64,000 bases of DNA from Sequoia sempervirens (taxonomy: Eukaryota > Streptophyta > Pinopsida > Cupressales > Cupressaceae), in contig VDFB02270651.1 in the NCBI GenBank assembly GCA_007258455.2, forward strand, positions 698,426,217 through 698,490,216, written 5' to 3'. Of the stretch, positions 1 through 11,469 are shown piece after piece. How positions within the stretch are numbered: the first letter of the stretch is position 1; every line of letters starts with the position of its first letter. Below the pieces are notes generated by a model. The model was not told the DNA's origin, did no database searches, and worked only from the letters and a program-made list of their open reading frames with translations. The translations under genes and the position numbers were made by a program.

Positions 1-1536
1 AGAATAGTTTTAGTGAGAACATAGGTTTAGTCCCTTTCATATTGATCGTCCTGAACCACCAACTGCAAGAATGATATTTTAACATGGAGTAGACTTTGTT
101 GAGATACGGTGAACTTCCATGGAGCTTTCAAATTTTTCTACATATGATGCAGTGACCCCTATGATGGTGGTCAACCCAACTACCTCAAAGATACCATATT
201 GGTTAAAATGACCAATCATGATGATGTCTTGCACCCACCCATCTTATCCATTTAAGGCTATCGCTCCATGAGTACAAGCAAATTTGCCTCTCATTAATTG
301 AATCATTAAGCCCTCACAATAATTTCTATTGAAACCTCCTATACGAGGATCATTGTTTTATCACATTATTTGTTTCTTTCGATTGACACCCTTGGTGGAT
401 ATAAGCTACCAATTTACCATTGCAGGGGGAACGTGTGGAGGGGATGCCTAGAAATGATGATATGGGGCGACCAAGTGAATGAACGCCCCTTGCATGGAAG
501 ACATCCACCACTGAATGGAATGTGGGTAGGGGATTGTAGAGTGTTGAGGAAGGAAGGATGCTTAGGCTTAGCTATTGAGTTAGCAACATTTAGGGAATGG
601 AAACCCACAGATGGAAGTCCACGCTACTACACCTGCAGGCATCTCGGACAGCTAGGAGTTGTGACTTGGAGTTTTAACTCTTTTGTACATGTAGAAGAAA
701 GTTACCAGGCCATCGTCAAATGTTTGTCATTAAGAAATGACCCCAGAGGGATGGCAGTCCATAGGTAGCATTCCACATAGGCGAGCCCGCAACGAGCCCA
801 CAAACTTAAGTTATGCACTAATAGCCTTAAAGATTTGGCGAAGGGAGATATTTCCTATAGAACTCGCCTTGCGAGATGGCACAAACATTCGACCATTAAG
901 GAATAACAACAGAGGAGGGGCAATCCACATATGGCCACCCACAAAGGCCGACCCGCACACAACTTTGACTTAGTCATTTTAATGTGGCAAATTTCCAAAG
1001 ACAAGACAAGAATGAGTGGGCTAGATTCTGCAATGTGAGCAGATGGGGTGACCTCTCTATTAAAGAATGACAATCAAAGGATGATGAGCTGCATGCAGTG
1101 GCTTGCAAGGGCGCTTGGACTTAGTGCATTTTTCAGTGATGGGTTCGGTCCACTCAACAATGAAGATGAACGAGGATTCCCTACCACAGGGAGGCATGAG
1201 GACTTGGCTACTAAACAACAATGAAGTAGCAATGGTGACCTGCCAAGGGAAACCTACAAATGCAGGCCCACCAAGCTCGATGGGCACTCGGGCAAAAGGC
1301 TAAGGGACACCTGTAGGAGCATTTCCGCAAAAGAAAAAGACTTGGAAAATTTTGAGGTGGTAAATTTTCCCAATGGGATTTGATATTTTTAAGGCATGTG
1401 ACCAACTTAGGCTCAAGAAAAGGGTCATGTGAAATGAAGCAGGAGAAAAAATGATCCATCAGGAGTAACAATGGCTCGTCGAGAACACATTGAAAGAAAG
1501 GGGTCCCTGCCTTCGATGGGACATGTGTGAAAAACA
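1..1536. other. Unassigned sequence with one weak ORF
   Basis: I recognise no gene or repeat family here. The longest open frame runs 370-768 on the plus strand (132 codons). It has no motif I can name, and several overlapping short frames on both strands look equally good, so it may be chance. The base composition is less AT-rich than the intergenic DNA that follows. A decayed transposon or gene fragment is possible but unsupported. Confidence 0.3.
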
Positions 1537-2625
1537 TGCACAACACCTTCCCTCTCTACTCTCTTTCTCTCTATCTCACCCCTCTCTCCTTACATATCCA
1601 TTCCTCCCTCCTCTCTTTATCTCACCTCTGTCTCCTTCCTTCTCTCAATCTTTCCACCTTCCTACTCTCTCTACTTCTCTCTCACTTCTCTATCCCTTCC
1701 TCTCTTTCCACAATCTATCTCAACTATCCCTCTTTACCTCTCTCTCTCTCTATTTCTCTCTTTCTCACCCCTCTCTCTCTCTACTCTCTTTGTCACTATC
1801 TTACTTCTCTCTCCCTACATATCCCTCCCTCTCCCTCTGCACCTCTCCTACTCTCTACCTCCCACCCCCTCTCTACCTACCTCTCTCTCTATTTCTCTGT
1901 CTCTCAACCCTCTCTCCAACCCTATCTCTTCCTCTATCCCTACTTCTCCCTCTATCTCTCCTTCCCTCTCTACTCTTTATCTCCCCTCCCTCTCTCTACC
2001 AACCTCTCTCTCTACTTATCTCTATCACCTCTTTCTCTCCATCCCTACCTCTCCCTCCATCTCTCTTTCCCTCTATATCTCATTCTCTCTCCCTCTCTCA
2101 ATCTATCCACCTTCCTCCTCTCTCTACTTTTCTCTCACTTCTCCTTCCCTTCCTCTCTCTCCTTGCCTCTCTACTCTCTCTATCTCAACTCTCTCCTTAC
2201 ATCTCTCTCCCTCCCTCACTCTCCCTCCCCCTCTTTCTATCTCTTGTCTCCCTCTCTCTCCCCTCTCCCTCTTTACCTATCGCCTCTCTCTCCTCTCCCT
2301 CTCTCTACTCTCTCCATCTCAACTCTCTATTCCTCCCTCTCTCTCCCACCCCCTCTTTCTATCTCCCATTTCCCTCTCTCTCCTCTCCCTCTCTACCTAG
2401 CCTCCTCTATCTACCTTCCTCTCTCTCTTCTCCCTCTTTCCATCTATCCTCGCCCTCTCTCTATCTATCTCTCCTTCTCTACAATCTATTTGAACTATCC
2501 CTATTTACCTTTCCCTCCCTCCCCTCTCTCACTCTCCCTCTCTCCCTTTCTCTCTCTATCTCACCTCTATCTCACCTCTCTCTCCCTCCCTCTCCACTTC
2601 CCTCTCTATTTCTTTCTCTTTTAAG

Positions 2626-2716
<91 letters not shown>

Positions 2717-3385
2717 TACATATCCCTCCTCCTCTCTTTCTCTATCTCTCCTCCCTCTCCCTCCCTCCCTCCTACCTCTCCTTCCCTCTCTACTTCTCTC
2801 TATCTTCCCCTCCCTCTCTACCTACCTCTCTCTCTCTCTATTGCTCTCCCTTTGAACTCCCTCTCCATCCTTGTCTCTCCCTCTATCCCTACCTCTCCCT
2901 CAATATCTCCTTCCCTATCTACTTCTCTTTATCTCCCCTCCCTCTCTTTACCTAACTCTCTCTCTATTTCTCTCTCTCTCTCACATATCTCTCCATCCAT
3001 ACCTCTCCCTCCATCTCTCTTTCCCTCTCTACTTTTCTCTACCTAACTATCTCACTATACCTTGTTCTCTCTCCCTCTCTTCCTCCTTCCTTCTCTCAAT
3101 CTCTCCACCTTTCTCCTCTCTCTACTTCTCTCTCTCACTTCTCTCTCCCTTCCTCTCTAACCTTCCCTCTATACTCTCTCTATCTCAACTCTCTCCATCT
3201 TTATCCCTCCCTCTCTCTCGAATGCCTCCCTCTCTCTCCCCTCTCTCTCTTCTCCCTATCTCTCTATCTCAACTCTCTCTCCCTCCCCCTCTTTCTATCT
3301 CTCATCCCCTCTCTCTCCTCTCCATCTCTACCTACCCTCCTCTATCTCTCCTAACTCTTTCTCTATCTATCTCTGCATCTCTCTA
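1537..3385. repeat. Long polypyrimidine (CT-rich) low-complexity tract
   Basis: Nearly 1.85 kb in which the plus strand is almost only C and T, broken mainly by TAC, TAT and CAA. Short words such as CCTCTCTCTAC and ATCTCAACTC recur irregularly. A nearly pure (CT)n run lies at 2629-2712. Long Ser/Leu/Pro open frames run through it only because CT-rich sequence lacks stop codons; they are not genes. Long homopurine-homopyrimidine DNA can adopt triplex (H-DNA) structure, which is general knowledge and not shown here. Confidence 0.9.
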
Positions 3386-3409
3386 GAGAGGTGAGATATA
3401 GAGAGAGTG

Positions 3410-3710
3410 CACTATAAATCCTCTACCCTATACATTATACCCTCAACCCTAATCCCTCAACCCTATACCCTCAACCTTAAACCCTCTACCTTATACATTA
3501 AAACCTCAAACCTAAACTCTAATACCTATACCCTTAACCCTCAACCCTCTACCCTATACATTAAACCATTGACCTTATACACTCAACCCTCAACCCTAGT
3601 CCTTCAAAACTATCCCTTAAACCTTAATCCCTCAACCCTCAACCCTTAAACCATAATACCTCAACCCTCAAACCTCTACCCTATAACCTATACATTAAAC
3701 CCTTTAATTA
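3410..3710. repeat. Degenerate telomere-like repeat block
   Basis: Dozens of copies of CCCTCAACCCTA, CCCTATAC, ACCCTAAAC and similar words lie head to tail, all with the C-rich strand on plus. The units are variants of the plant telomere repeat (CCCTAAA), but few are perfect and lengths vary. This reads as an old interstitial telomere-like or telomere-related satellite array, not a chromosome end. Confidence 0.7.
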
Positions 3711-4140
3711 TAAGTGGGAGAGACCTGAGAGAGAGACATGAGAGGGAGAGAGAAATATAGACTTGAGAGAGGGATTTGGAATGAGAGAGAGAGAGAGATT
3801 TGAGAGGGAGATAGAGAGGGAGTGTGAGAGAGTGGTTGGAGTGAGAGAGAGTCATCTAGGTAGGGTGGGAGGGAGTGAGACCTAAGAGAGACTTGAGAGG
3901 GAGAGAAAGTTATCTAGTTAGGTTGGGAGAGAGAGACCTAGAGAGGGAGAGACCTAAGAGAGAGAAACTTAAGAGGAGAGAGAGTTATCTAGTTAGGGTG
4001 GGAGGGAGAAACCTAAGAGAGGGAGAGGAGGTGTGAGAGATCCAAGAAAGAGAGGGTGGGATGGATAGAGCAAGGGAGAGACTTAAGAGAGAGGGGGTGA
4101 GAGGGATAGAAGGAAGGTGAGACCTAAGAGAGAGAGGGAG
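3711..4140. repeat. Polypurine (GA-rich) tract with larger repeat units
   Basis: The plus strand switches abruptly from pyrimidine-rich to GAGAGA-rich. Within it a longer unit recurs several times, containing GTTATCTAGTTAGG followed by GTGGGAGGGAG and ACCTAAGAGAG, with roughly 60-80 bases between copies. The tract is opposite in strand composition to the CT-rich tract at 1537-3385, as if the two were distantly inverted copies around the telomere-like block. Confidence 0.75.
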
Positions 4141-4212
4141 TCATCCTATACATTAAAATATCAACCCTTTGTCCTATACATTAAACCCTCAACCCTATAC
4201 CTTAAACCCTAA
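4141..4212. repeat. Second short telomere-like block
   Basis: Words such as TCAACCCTATACC and TTAAACCCTAAGG recur, in the same orientation as the block at 3410-3710. The polypurine tract is therefore bracketed by telomere-like sequence. From 4213 to 4437 the sequence is GA-rich, then AT-rich, with no gene that I can see. Confidence 0.6.
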
Positions 4213-4437
4213 GGATGGAAGAAAAGGTAGAGAGTGGAAAAGAGACCAAGAGTGGGTTGAAAGAGAATGGATAAATATTGGTTAAGAGAAAAGGAAGTAG
4301 AGAGGGAGTGAAAGATAAAAATTTGACTATCCATCATCAATCATAAATTGCAAACTCTAGGTGTTATCAAAGTGGTGGAGAGAGAGACAAAGAGAAGGAA
4401 AAGTTATTTTTTTATCAATGCAACTCATCTAGCAAGC

Positions 4438-4543
4438 GCCAAATTTGGCACACTCCAAATGGTCAAGCCATTTGCTGAGGGCCAAATTTGGCACTTACTA
4501 AATGTTCAAGCCATTTGGAGAGTGCAATATGGCTTGTTATGAT
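4438..4543. repeat. Two-copy 53-bp tandem repeat with a palindrome
   Basis: Two successive units each begin with the perfect palindrome GCCAAATTTGGC and each contain AAATG-TCAAGCCATTTG about 20 bases later. The copies start at 4438 and 4491. No coding role is apparent. Up to 4861 the flanking DNA is AT-rich and shows nothing recognisable. Confidence 0.6.
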
Positions 4544-4888
4544 TTTTTTTGCACTTTTATACCTTTTTTGTGTCACAGATTGGTGCACACACCGTCAAGA
4601 AATATTAGATCATAAATTTTTGGAGAAGGATAATCGTCAAGAAATTAATTGGGCTAAGGATTTCAGCATAGTAAAACTAGTATATATTCTTTGATTTAGT
4701 GATCTAAGGATTCACACTAGTCACAATTATTTAACATATTAAGATATGCAACCTTTTAGATGAGACATTGATATCTTATCTATATTTTAGTGGATTCCTT
4801 GAGGTCCTTGGATAAGTCAACCTCAACACAAACCATTTTATGGGATGACTAAAAAAAAAATTTTAGTATGAATAACATGACCTAAAGA

Positions 4889-5476
4889 AAACCTTAAGGA
4901 GGAGTTAGAGGAAAAGGAAAATAAAGAAGGAATACATAACAACCCAAAGAAAAATATGGAAAGACAAACAAAAGGAAAGGTATATTTTCTCCTTGAGTGA
5001 TGTGCTAGAAGGAGATGGTGATATCACAAGAAATAGGATTGCTACCCTGAAGGAAGTTGTTGGCAATACTACTGCTATCATGCACAGAATCATGCATCAT
5101 GTAAGTTTTGGTATTGTGTCTAGTAAGTTGAAGAAAAGGAAAATTAAGAGGAAAACTTGGAAAGAGTGAGAGGAGACAACTTAGAGGACTTTGGTTATTG
5201 ACTATGTTAATGTGAAGGACTGAAGGACAACCATGGACATGCTGAAAATAAATTGGGATCTCATTAGCTCTTCTAAAAGTTAACTTTTTTTTATTTTGTT
5301 GTCTTTTTTGTTTTGACTTTGTTCTAGAATGTGTGCCTACTTCTGCTACATTTTGTGTTTTGTTATATAAAGTTTGTTTGCCTCTTTTTGACATTTTTTG
5401 GTTGATTGGCCTAGTTGGCCTCTATTTCTCTACTTTTTTTTCTTAAAATCTTGGGTTCAGGGGTCCTTCCCCTACG
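4889..5476 (+). mobile_element. 5'-truncated retroposed insertion
   Basis: The segment is flanked by near-identical 27-bp direct repeats (4862-4888 and 5477-5503, three mismatches, core AACATGACCTA), the hallmark of target-primed reverse transcription. One plus-strand frame reads as a hydrophilic, helix-rich protein C-terminus, including LKEVVGNTTAIMHRIMHH, and stops near 5170. A T-rich 3' untranslated part of about 300 bases follows, ending in GGTCCTTCCCCTACG. This 3' end resembles that of the larger insertion at 8057-11748, which also ends in a GGTCC...CCT...TTTCC motif, so the two may belong to one family. The 5' part is missing. Family membership is inference. Confidence 0.55.
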
Positions 5477-5503
5477 TTTAATATGAAAAACATGACCTAG
5501 AGA

Positions 5504-8045
5504 GGTTACTATATGGTTCAAGAAAGGACATAATGGAAAAGGAAAACTAGAATTCTCAATCTATAGGGGAACAAGCACATTCCTTAGAGACAATAAAGTT
5601 GTGTCCAATCTAGGAAAAAACAATAAAGAGTTGCAAATGTATCAAGAGCCATGCTAAAAATGACTATTGAATTTAACATCAACAAAATGGAAAAGGAAGT
5701 TTGTAAGATTTTGAATGACCTCCATGTGGATCCCATGAGGGATCCACGTGGAGTTAACTCTTTACATGCCTTTAGAGGAAATTCTAAAACAAATACATGA
5801 CAAGATTATAATTCTTAGGCCATATACATGCACTATGGAAATCATGAATAGGTAAAAAAATTAAGAATAAGAGAGTTACTTTGTGAATGGCTTTTAGTAT
5901 GAACTTGTGAGGGTGCTTTGGTATTATTTTCCTACATTTCTATGCCAATGACCTTAGTGTCAAGTGTTGGGCTGCTATAACTAGAAAAAAGAAAGAAAAT
6001 TACCCAAAAACAAAAAAATCTAAAAACCCTGTAATAAATCTAAATAAATAAATAAATAAAATAATAATATTATTTGAAATAAGAATAAAAAAAATGAAAG
6101 TAACATGAATTAAATAATATAAACTAAATCAAACTAAAATCCTAAATAAATGATTATTTCCTCCATAATTTTGAATGAACAAAACATTTTATAGAAACAT
6201 TTTTTTTCTTTTTACGTCGTCTCAGCGTAACCCCACAATCGCACGGTGCCTATAGGAGGCCAGCACAATCCATGAAAGGGAAACAAAAAACAAGAGACAT
6301 TTAACAATATCTATTTATTAAAAAAATAAAAAAACAACATAATAATTATTTTAAAAAATCTACAGCCACAGTTTTATCTTATAAAAAATAAAATAAAACA
6401 AAAATGGAAAGAGAGTTAATAATATATCTTTATTTTTATGTTTTTTAAAAGAACAAGACATATTAAAAATATTTATTTAAAAAAATCCACCATCACATTC
6501 TGCTCCTTATCCAAAACATTATCCAAATTGATAAGTAGGAGGTATTTTTCCACAATGTGTCAAATTATGATATTGCTATCAGGATTCAACCGTGTAGTTT
6601 CGAGTCAAATCTAGGTTATGGGCCTATTAATATGGGAATATGATCATGTGTCAATTGAAATGTTTTGTTGAATTATGAAGAATGACAATTTTTTATTAAA
6701 ATAATATTTTGACTTGGGATCTAAATTGGTTGGGCTCCTTGTCAACTAATTATTTACCATGAAAACAATCTTACACAAGTGCATTGAATAAATTTTAAGA
6801 AAATATAAAGACAAATGAAAATAGTGTTTCTTAAACCTTTTATTTATTTCATGAGAATCAAATAAAAGTATTTAATTTTATTAAAAAAATAGAAAAAAAA
6901 AAGTTTGTTATTTTAAAAAATAACATTGGTGTATGGATGTGGTTCGCAGGCATGTAAGGACACAAGAATTGATTGAATTGAGAGACTTTATTTGGTAGTG
7001 TAAAAAATGATGAAAAATATCGATGTCTATGCAAATTAGTATCCCAAATATGTTAAAATATAGATTTCAATCTTAATATGGATGTCTATGTAAATTATAA
7101 TCCTAAATATTTAATCTTAGTGTTTACCTAAAAATTATAATCTTCTTTAAATATGAAGAAAATGTCCAACTCAAATTTACCAATTTAAGTGAAAATGAAC
7201 ATAAGAATATATATAAAAGGAAAAAATATCCTCAAATTAAGAGAACCCAAAGAAACGACATTTGAAAAATTATAGGTAAAGGTGGTCCCACTTGAAGCTT
7301 AAAAACTTTGAAAATTTTATAGTTTTGGAAAGGAAAGTTGAAGAATTTGCATCACACAAAATTACATAAAAAAGTTCAACTATTTTCAAACCAACACTTT
7401 GTAGTAATAATTTTATGGTAAATTGTTGGGCTTGAAATTTCACAAAGAAAGCTTGTGACCTAATGAGAGAAAATTATAATAAATTTAATAACTCAAATAA
7501 TGAATCAAAAATTTGCAAACACATTAAATTAATAAATTTACACTCATTTGATACCTAGAAGTTAAATAACTATCCCAAGCTCTTTATCCTACATAACTTT
7601 GTCATTACAATAATAGTATTTCTAAAAAATATTAAGATTATTATTATAGTACACAATACATCAATCCAAATGAAACCAAAGAAGTGATATAAAGTAGGTG
7701 GTGCATCACTAATCATTTTTTCTAAGTAAAAAATTTATACACATAAGAAATTGCTATTAACAAAAGCACTTTTACAAAACTAAAAATCAATTTTCCACTA
7801 TATAAATTAAGTCATCAAAATATTATCAATTTGTTCATACCTTGAGACAACCAAATATTAAGATGAAATAGGTTGGAGATAGAGTTATTTTTTAAGGAAA
7901 AAAAATCAATTCTCCCTTGTAAGGTGCTAAGATTATCTACAAATGAGTTTTTGTTAGTTATTATGTTTATTATTAGACCTTAAAATATAAGTATGAATTT
8001 TTTTATTAATATTTTCACACCTAAATACCAATAGAGACATCCTTA
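5504..8045. other. AT-rich intergenic DNA without recognisable genes
   Basis: There is no open frame of note. The region holds poly-A/T runs, an AAAT microsatellite near 6047, and a loosely repeated phrase GATGTCTATG-AAATTA-AATCC near 7020-7110. One short patch at about 6210-6275 is much richer in C and G than its surroundings. I could not assign it. Confidence 0.6.
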
Positions 8046-8056
8046 ACACTTATTAT
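8046..8056. repeat. Target-site duplication, left copy
   Basis: ACACTTATTAT lies directly beyond the short A-rich tail (on the minus strand) of the LINE-like insertion. It is repeated exactly at 11749-11759, beyond the other end. An 11-bp AT-rich match could arise by chance in this DNA, but its position at both predicted ends supports a real duplication. Confidence 0.55.
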
Positions 8057-8258
8057 CTTTTTTATTAGGAAAAGCAGGTTTTGAACGGACCACGAAACCC
8101 TTAACAGTTCGGAGAGAAGCTACTAAAAAGACTAAAGCATTAAGACCCACAACCCACAAAAAGAAAAAACCTAACTAAAGATAAAACTAGAGAACCCATC
8201 AGCAACCCAACAACAAAACATCAACAACAAGGCTGAACAACCAAAAACAACAACAAAA

Positions 8259-8935
8259 CTATAACATTTTATCAAGAACATTGGTCGAGGCCATATTTTC
8301 AGCAATGACCCCCTCATACATCTCGACCACATCCTTCAAATCTTCAAACAAAATGGCAGCCCTTTTCTTGGTCTCACTCCTCATTCTCAATCACAAATCA
8401 ACCTCCAAATCCTTCTCCACATTGGGACCAATATCTTCAATCTTCTCCTCCAAATTCATGCAGTTAACTTCCTCAATGGCCTTCTCATGTTCTCACAGAT
8501 CCAGAGACTTACTAGTCCACTTTAAAGCTTTCTCATTTAAAATAGAGAGACCTTAGCACTAGATTTAAAGTACTTGCTACTAATACTAACAATAGTCTAC
8601 AAATCATCACTAATCTTGCTAATTCTTTCCTCCATATTCACAAACCTCTCTTTAGTAATCTTTTGGATAGCCATTTCTAGGGAGATTATCCTATTCTCAT
8701 GACTTTTACCAAGCATGTCAACATCAACACAAGTCTATCAAGAATAACATTCATCATCTTAACCTTACCTTTAATTGGCCATTCCTTTTGGCTTCCATGC
8801 ACTAACACAACATAAACATCTTGCCAGTTTTTAATCTAGACGTTGAGCTCCTTCACTTTCGAGAAAAGCCACTTTACAAGTGAGAGTAAATCGGGAGTTC
8901 TATCCTCCGCCATTCTACAAAATAGGTCCATGTTA
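8259..8935 (-). pseudogene. C-terminal part of unrecognised ORF (ORF3-like)
   Basis: This continues, beyond the TIR insertion, the reading frame that breaks at 9894; if the element and one TAA are removed, the frame resumes in phase (E-E-I-N then M-D). The product is hydrophilic and helix-rich, with heptad-like stretches such as MEERISKISDDLQTIVS and EEKIEDIGPNVEKDLE, suggesting a coiled coil. It ends at a TAG at 8259-8261, followed by about 200 bases of T-rich 3' untranslated sequence. Several internal TAG or TGA stops show decay. I do not recognise the family. Confidence 0.5.
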
Positions 8936-9893
8936 GGGTAAAAGTACAATATGTGTCACACTTTTAGCCACTTATTAGCACAACTGAATTTAAGTATTTC
9001 TAACTAAAAATAAATTTTGGTCAAACATATGATATAGTAAGATTCATTCTAGTGAAGTTAGATACTTCCACAACCTTTTCAACTAAAATTGTTGGCTAAA
9101 AAATATGGAGCATCACTTTGACTCAGTTTACCAAAAAAATAAAATTATTTTTAAAACTTGAAGTTTCAATAACTCTTACGAATGTAAATAACATTTTTTT
9201 AAAAATATAAAAATACCTTTTTGTAGATCCATAAGTGTAGTTTTCAAAAATATATTTATTTTAATAGTTTAATTATTATTCATATTTTATTTTTAGTGAA
9301 ATTAGGTTATCAACACAAAATATTAGGTTTATTACAATGCCAAGGAAAAATACTAAAACTTGTTAAAAAAATTGAATAAAATATGATGCACTAGATAAAA
9401 GAATAAATTTCTAGATGGTATAATTTGTTTTCCATTTTAGATAAATATTTAATATGAAATTTGGTGTTTGATGGAAACAACTATTTTTTGATTCATGCAC
9501 ATTTCAATATTTTTTAATATATATATATATATATAATTTGGAAAAAAATATATCCATGCACTAAAATTTAAAGTTAAAAATATACACAAAAATTTTGAAA
9601 GAAAAAAAATAAAATTTACTATAAAAAGTTTGACATCTCATGCAACTTCATTTTTCAGCATTTTATCAACAACTAAATTATAGTGTTAATTTATTAAAAA
9701 CTAGTTAAAAATAATTTTCATTTTTTAAAAAAAAATACAAACATAAAATATACTAAAAAAATTCATATTTTACTAGTTTACATCATTTCAAAATTCAAAA
9801 CGTAAATGCTACTTTTTAGTGATTCAAGTTTAAAAGTTGGATCAGTGTTGGTCATTTCCTTTATAAAGTGTGACACAACTTTGTGCTTTTGCC
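8936..9893. mobile_element. TIR DNA element, family A, copy 1
   Basis: The ends form imperfect terminal inverted repeats: GGGTAAAAG...TGTGTCACACTTT on the left, and the complement of GGCAAAAGCACAAAGTTGTGTCACACTTT on the right. A second copy lies at 15298-16263 with closely similar sequence throughout. The junctions are consistent with a TAA/TTA duplication, which together with GGG-type ends points to a PIF/Harbinger (Tourist-like) non-autonomous element. The interior is AT-rich and shows no transposase. It interrupts the ORF at 8259-11175. The right border is ambiguous by two bases. Confidence 0.65.
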
Positions 9894-11175
9894 TATTAAT
9901 TTCTTCCCAATTGACTAGTGGTGCAATCTGAGAACCAACATTCTCAACAGGTTCCTCCCGAGTCCCCTTTCTACTCTCCAATCCTCCTTAATAGGGGAAT
10001 ACTCTGCTTCAATAACCTCCACTTTCACAGCGTGCTTATTAGGCATATCCACCAAGTCGGCTAGAGTTTCGAGCCACTCCACCTTCACATCACTCCCCTT
10101 AACCTGCTCAGCACTAATAGGAGAAAAAAATTAGCCTAGCTAGGGCCAACCCCCTTGGAATACACCATACCCTCATTTATCTGCTCAATTCCCTTCATAG
10201 AATGCTTGATACCCTCAAGGCCATCACTCAAGTCATGTTTGACATCAAGAACAGGGGAATTCTCCACATCTCTCAAATCATCCACCATCTGCTTAACAAC
10301 CTGCTTCTCTTTCTTAGGGCACCTTTTCTTCCCCTTTACATTCTTCTTCACCGAAGGAACCATGGCTTCCTTCATTTCAGAATTAGTTTCATAAACTTTA
10401 GACTAGGATTCCAAATCCTTGAAATCATCACCAGAATTACTCTCCTCCTCCGATGGTTCCTCAAAATTAGAATCATATTCCTCATAATCCCCTTCCCACT
10501 CATCCACCTACCCACTAGTATCATACCCTGTATTATTTCCTCCCTTTTTATGAGTCGGGGTCTTAGGAGAAATAGGAACCAACTTCAACTTAATGTGAAT
10601 GAAGATTAGATTCATAAGGCCTCCATGGAGAATATCCTTCCTAGGGTTCTTTCTATGATCCTCGATACTAATTTCCATTAAAATAAGGAGGTAAAAAGGA
10701 AATGAAACCAGAGAGTTATAGCGGAAGTGATTCAATAACACAAAGTGATAGCCATAGATAACATAATACTTTCCCTCTAGAGTGAAAAATTGCATAATGG
10801 TTAGAGAAATGACCCTCCAAAGTGGCTTAATAGATTTGTGTGCATACCCATCACTACCAATAAACTTAAGCTTCCTCTTCTCAGCACCTTTGAATAAATT
10901 GGCTAAAGTTATCTTGGTTGCAACCCTATCTCTATAAAATTTCCTTCCCCTAGAAGGAAGACCAATAATCTCAGTGATGAATTCCTCATTAATGTTGAAT
11001 TCCACAACCTTATAGAGAAAAACCATGTTGTTCCATCCACTAACAGAAGCCTCTGTCACTTTAGGGTACAGGCCATGGAGCTTCAACAAATAGGGGCAGA
11101 CACCACCCTTCTCCAGATGCTCCCAAACAATTTTATTACTGCTAAACTCTTCACAAGAGCTCGACTCGACTTTAC
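9894..11175 (-). pseudogene. N-terminal part of unrecognised TE-associated ORF
   Basis: A long minus-strand frame with only a few stops and one frameshift. The first about 190 codons (11089-10508) have the flavour of uncharacterised plant transposon-associated proteins: LLKLHGLYPKV, then EFITEIIGLPSRGRKFYRD, then KYYVIYGYHFVLLNHFR and a SFPFYLL segment. An acidic patch rich in E, D and S (around 10505-10400) and a basic, nuclear-signal-like patch KKNVKGKKRCPKKEKQ (around 10340) follow. No ATG is obvious for the start, and the frame is open back to about 11175. Function is unknown. The neighbouring upstream RNase H fragment and downstream poly(A)-like tail suggest that it travels with a retroelement. 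Confidence 0.5.
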
Positions 11176-11469
11176 AACAACCACTTCACTTGTTCTTTGA
11201 TATTCTACAAAGGAAAAATTAGGCAAACAAACCACAAGGAAAAGAAAAAGAAACCCACAAAATGTGTGAACCTGTCAAACCAAGTACTGCCATACCTAAG
11301 CTCCCAGTCCATAATCTCACAAAAAACTAAAAAGCAATTATTAAAAGAGCATGCACTGAACTTGACATGCAAAAACCAACTAAGGAAGAAATAAAATAAC
11401 ATTTATCCATTCTTAACTACATCCTTGACATGACAACTCATCATAATTGAAAATTTTCTAAAGATTAAG

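Noticed and set aside
370..768. 132-codon ORF as a host gene
   Set aside because: No recognisable motif, no support from the flanks, and competing frames. It is kept only as a note in the unassigned region.
1490..3386. Very long plus-strand open frames (Ser/Leu/Pro)
   Set aside because: They are translations of CT-rich low-complexity DNA, which lacks stop codons. Overlapping frames give equally long products.
3410..3710. A true telomere
   Set aside because: Units are highly variable, few perfect CCCTAAA repeats occur, and ordinary sequence lies on both sides.
8281..8556. Plus-strand 91-codon frame
   Set aside because: It is antisense to the better supported minus-strand ORF, which has a stop, 3' UTR and A-rich tail in the right order.
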